Assembly: GCA_002396385.1 (NCBI GenBank)
Contig: DGTD01000119.1
Location: 1-9,212, forward strand
Origin: Bacteroidales bacterium UBA4345
Lineage (GTDB): Bacteria; Bacteroidota; Bacteroidia; Bacteroidales; Paludibacteraceae
Direction of reading: 5' to 3'
Length of the DNA stretch: 9,212 nucleotides
The notes beneath the pieces were generated by a model. That model saw only the letters and a program-made list of their open reading frames with translations. It was not told the origin of the DNA and made no database searches. Made by a program: the position numbers and the translations under genes. Positions 7,451 to 9,212 of the stretch are shown piece by piece. The first letter of the stretch is position 1. Each line of letters starts with the position of its first letter.

Positions 7451-7458
7451 TACTTTTG
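7451..7458 (+). promoter_or_regulatory. Bacteroidota-type -7 promoter element for the acyltransferase-ruvB unit
   Basis: TACTTTTG matches TAnnTTTG exactly, 22 bases before the acyltransferase ATG in the 77-base gap after mtgA. It predicts a leader of roughly 15 A+T-rich bases. A TTTG at 7414-7417 is 33 bases upstream, too far to be the matching -33 element. This suggests that the acyltransferase and ruvB can be transcribed separately from the rpoN-mtgA genes. The gap also holds the 8-base palindrome TGCCGGCA (7416-7423), too short and without a loop to be a terminator. Confidence 0.6.
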
Positions 7459-7480
7459 TATAAAAATATAACACAAATAG

Positions 7481-8896
7481 ATGGGAAAAATTTATAAAAT
7501 ACCCCTTGGCTACAAGATATTAAAGCTTCACGCAGGCTTCTTGTACAACCATTGGTTCTCTTCTGTAGAGATAAACGGAGAGGAAAAGATACCGGAAGGA
7601 GAGTCTGTCATTTATGCACCAAACCACCAGAACGCATTTACCGACGCGATGGCCCTGCTTACAGCATCGCCACAGCCAGTCATATTCCTAGCACGCGCCG
7701 ACTTGTTCAAGAAAAAGATATTCGACAAAATACTGCGCTGGTTGAAAATTATGCCAGCCTACCGCATGCGTAACGGGATAAGCAACCTGAAGAAGAATGC
7801 CGATTCGTTTGAACAAGCCGCACAATGCCTTGAGCACAAAGAATTTTTCTGTCTGATGCCAGAAGGCGGACAGAAAGAGAGGCGCAAGTTACGTCCACTG
7901 GTAAAGGGAATGTTCCGCATCGGCTTCACCGTCCAGAACCACTATCACGAGCAGGGCATATCCGACAACGTCTACATTGTACCAACAGGAATAGACTATG
8001 CCAGCTACGACCACAGCGGAGGGCACCTTATTGTAAACTTCGGCAAGCCCATCAATATGCGCGACTACTACGCCAGATACCAAGAGAACGCCCCTGTGGC
8101 CTACAACGAGGTAAGGGCAGAACTCTACAAGCGTATGAGTCCGCTTATGCTTGACATCCGCACCGACGAACACTACGACACATTCTACGCTTCAAGCTAC
8201 ATCTACAACTACGACCAACTCGACGAAATGGGTTGGGACGATAACGAGACCAATCGAATGGCCGCCCGCCAACGCATTGTAGCCAACTTGGACGAGATTG
8301 CCGCATCGGGCAGATATGAATCAGACCTGAAAGAATTGGACAATCTGGTAGCACAATGGAAAAAGAAATATCCCGAAGTGGAAGAATGGGCGGCAATAAA
8401 AGAGTTACCAAAAGAATTTGACGGATCCCTTTTACGCCAAATCCTTTACGCTATATGCTGGTCGATTCCAGCTCTGTACAGTGCCCTCATCAACTTCCCC
8501 GTTTTCGCTTTCGTAAAATGGGCGTGCAACAAATGGACCAAAGGAACAGGATTCTACTCATCGGTCGCACTGGGTGCACACATGTTGTTCTTCCCTATCT
8601 ACCATTTTCTGCTTATGGTGATAGGAGGTCCCTTCATTTACAGTCATTATGGAGCATTAACCACGGCCATATTCTGCATTATGCTGCCCCTGTCGTACTA
8701 TTTTTCATACCACTATTGGTGGAATGCCAAGTCGCTCTTCAAACGGGTCAAGAACCTATTCTCGAAAGACAACCTCACCGACCAGATTGCAGACAAGCTC
8801 ACAGCCATGTTCCGCAGTTTGAAGAAAGACCATGAAAATGGAGTGCAGACTGAAGTGGAGGTAAAGATTGAGAACGAGAACGAGCAAGAGAACTAA
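7481..8896 (+). CDS. Lysophospholipid acyltransferase (PlsC-like) with C-terminal membrane domain
   Basis: A 471-residue protein with an N-terminal acyltransferase domain (about 1-220) that should transfer an acyl chain to a glycerophosphate-type lipid at the inner membrane. Motif I is [11 protein letters not shown] (46-56), with His49 and Asp55 separated by five residues rather than the four of classical PlsC. Motif III is [17 protein letters not shown] (124-140) and motif IV is [10 protein letters not shown] (164-173). The pattern, including [10 protein letters not shown], fits Bacteroidota enzymes of the Sct1/cd07992-like group better than short E. coli-type PlsC. Residues about 220-315 are soluble, charged and helical. 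About 318-412 contains three or four hydrophobic segments, and the tail after 445 is acidic and repetitive (ENENEQEN). It has its own promoter element and is followed 20 bases later by ruvB. The acyl acceptor and donor (acyl-CoA or acyl-ACP) cannot be told from sequence. Confidence 0.87.
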   Translation: MGKIYKIPLGYKILKLHAGFLYNHWFSSVEINGEEKIPEGESVIYAPNHQNAFTDAMALLTASPQPVIFLARADLFKKKIFDKILRWLKIMPAYRMRNGISNLKKNADSFEQAAQCLEHKEFFCLMPEGGQKERRKLRPLVKGMFRIGFTVQNHYHEQGISDNVYIVPTGIDYASYDHSGGHLIVNFGKPINMRDYYARYQENAPVAYNEVRAELYKRMSPLMLDIRTDEHYDTFYASSYIYNYDQLDEMGWDDNETNRMAARQRIVANLDEIAASGRYESDLKELDNLVAQWKKKYPEVEEWAAIKELPKEFDGSLLRQILYAICWSIPALYSALINFPVFAFVKWACNKWTKGTGFYSSVALGAHMLFFPIYHFLLMVIGGPFIYSHYGALTTAIFCIMLPLSYYFSYHYWWNAKSLFKRVKNLFSKDNLTDQIADKLTAMFRSLKKDHENGVQTEVEVKIENENEQEN

Positions 8897-8916
8897 CCAA
8901 CGTCAGAGACTTACAG

Positions 8917-9212
8917 ATGGCAGATAACGACTTTGACATAAGAGACAGCGCGAACGAACGGGAGCGAGATTTTGAAAACGCCCTCCGTCCCCTTTCGTTC
9001 AACGATTTCTCTGGTCAGGCCAAAATAATCGAGAACCTGCGCATATTCGTGCAAGCAGCAAAAATGCGTGGAGAACCGCTCGACCATATTTTATTCTATG
9101 GTCCACCGGGGTTGGGAAAGACCACACTTTCGAACATCATAGCCAACGAGTTGGGAGTCGGTTTCAAACTGACTTCTGGCCCGGTATTGGACAAACCCGG
9201 CGACCTGGCCGG
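8917..9212 (+). CDS. ruvB: Holliday junction branch-migration ATPase RuvB, 5' part
   Basis: The first 98 codons of RuvB, cut by the window edge. RuvB is the AAA+ motor that, with RuvA, drives branch migration of Holliday junctions before RuvC resolution. The N-terminus ([20 protein letters not shown]) leads into [19 protein letters not shown], then [16 protein letters not shown], the Walker A motif [10 protein letters not shown] (62-71), and [12 protein letters not shown], the last closely matching SGPVLEKAGDLA of E. coli RuvB. Walker B and the winged-helix DNA-binding domain lie beyond the window. The ATG at 8917 gives the usual length before the AAA+ core; there is no strong Shine-Dalgarno sequence. 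The 20-base spacing from the acyltransferase and absence of a promoter motif between them suggest co-transcription. Confidence 0.97.
   Translation, partial: MADNDFDIRDSANERERDFENALRPLSFNDFSGQAKIIENLRIFVQAAKMRGEPLDHILFYGPPGLGKTTLSNIIANELGVGFKLTSGPVLDKPGDLA

Noticed and set aside
8851..8893. GAGAAC/GAGCAA short tandem repeat at the end of the acyltransferase gene.
   Set aside because: Only a few imperfect hexamers encoding an acidic tail; not enough to call a repeat feature.
1..9212. Search for tRNA, rRNA, CRISPR repeats, insertion sequences, phage genes or a defence island.
   Set aside because: No such structure or signature protein was seen; every long open stretch is explained by the listed genes.

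Overview
The window looks like ordinary chromosomal housekeeping DNA from a member of the Bacteroidota, most likely order Bacteroidales (a Bacteroides- or Prevotella-like organism). The evidence is two perfect matches to the Bacteroidota -7 promoter motif TAnnTTTG just upstream of genes, the lack of strong Shine-Dalgarno sites, and the protein families present: a PDDEXK_9/DUF1703-type nuclease, an AddA-like UvrD helicase beginning with an ASAGSGKT P-loop, and a two-part lysophospholipid acyltransferase. The genus cannot be fixed by eye.

Layout. Bases 1-402 (+) are the 3' end of an AAA-ATPase/PD-(D/E)XK nuclease-like gene. It converges on a minus-strand pair: a 1201-codon helicase-nuclease (854-4459), followed 14 bases later by a small hotdog-fold thioesterase of the FlK type (438-839). 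A short divergent intergenic region (4460-4557) separates the helicase from the plus-strand genes. These are rpoN (sigma-54; best start 4558, not the in-frame ATG at 4510), then after 1 base a polytopic PAP2-like membrane protein (6023-6670), then after 16 bases a monofunctional peptidoglycan transglycosylase (mtgA, 6687-7403). A 77-base gap with its own TAnnTTTG element leads to a lysophospholipid acyltransferase (7481-8896) and, 20 bases on, the 5' end of ruvB (8917 to the window end).

How the genes fit together. The plus-strand genes probably form two transcription units: rpoN/membrane protein/mtgA, and acyltransferase/ruvB. Transcription control, envelope synthesis (glycan polymerisation, phospholipid acylation, possibly polyprenyl-phosphate turnover) and recombination (RuvB, and the AddA-like enzyme on the other strand) are side by side. 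No rRNA, tRNA, CRISPR array, insertion sequence, phage gene or attachment site was seen. I found no clearly new biological system. The points most worth checking are a PAP2-like protein whose last catalytic Asp appears to be Gln, an FlK-like thioesterase that keeps the catalytic triad but lacks the fluoroacetate-specific lid Phe residues, a helicase-nuclease with no AddB partner beside it, and the rpoN start.
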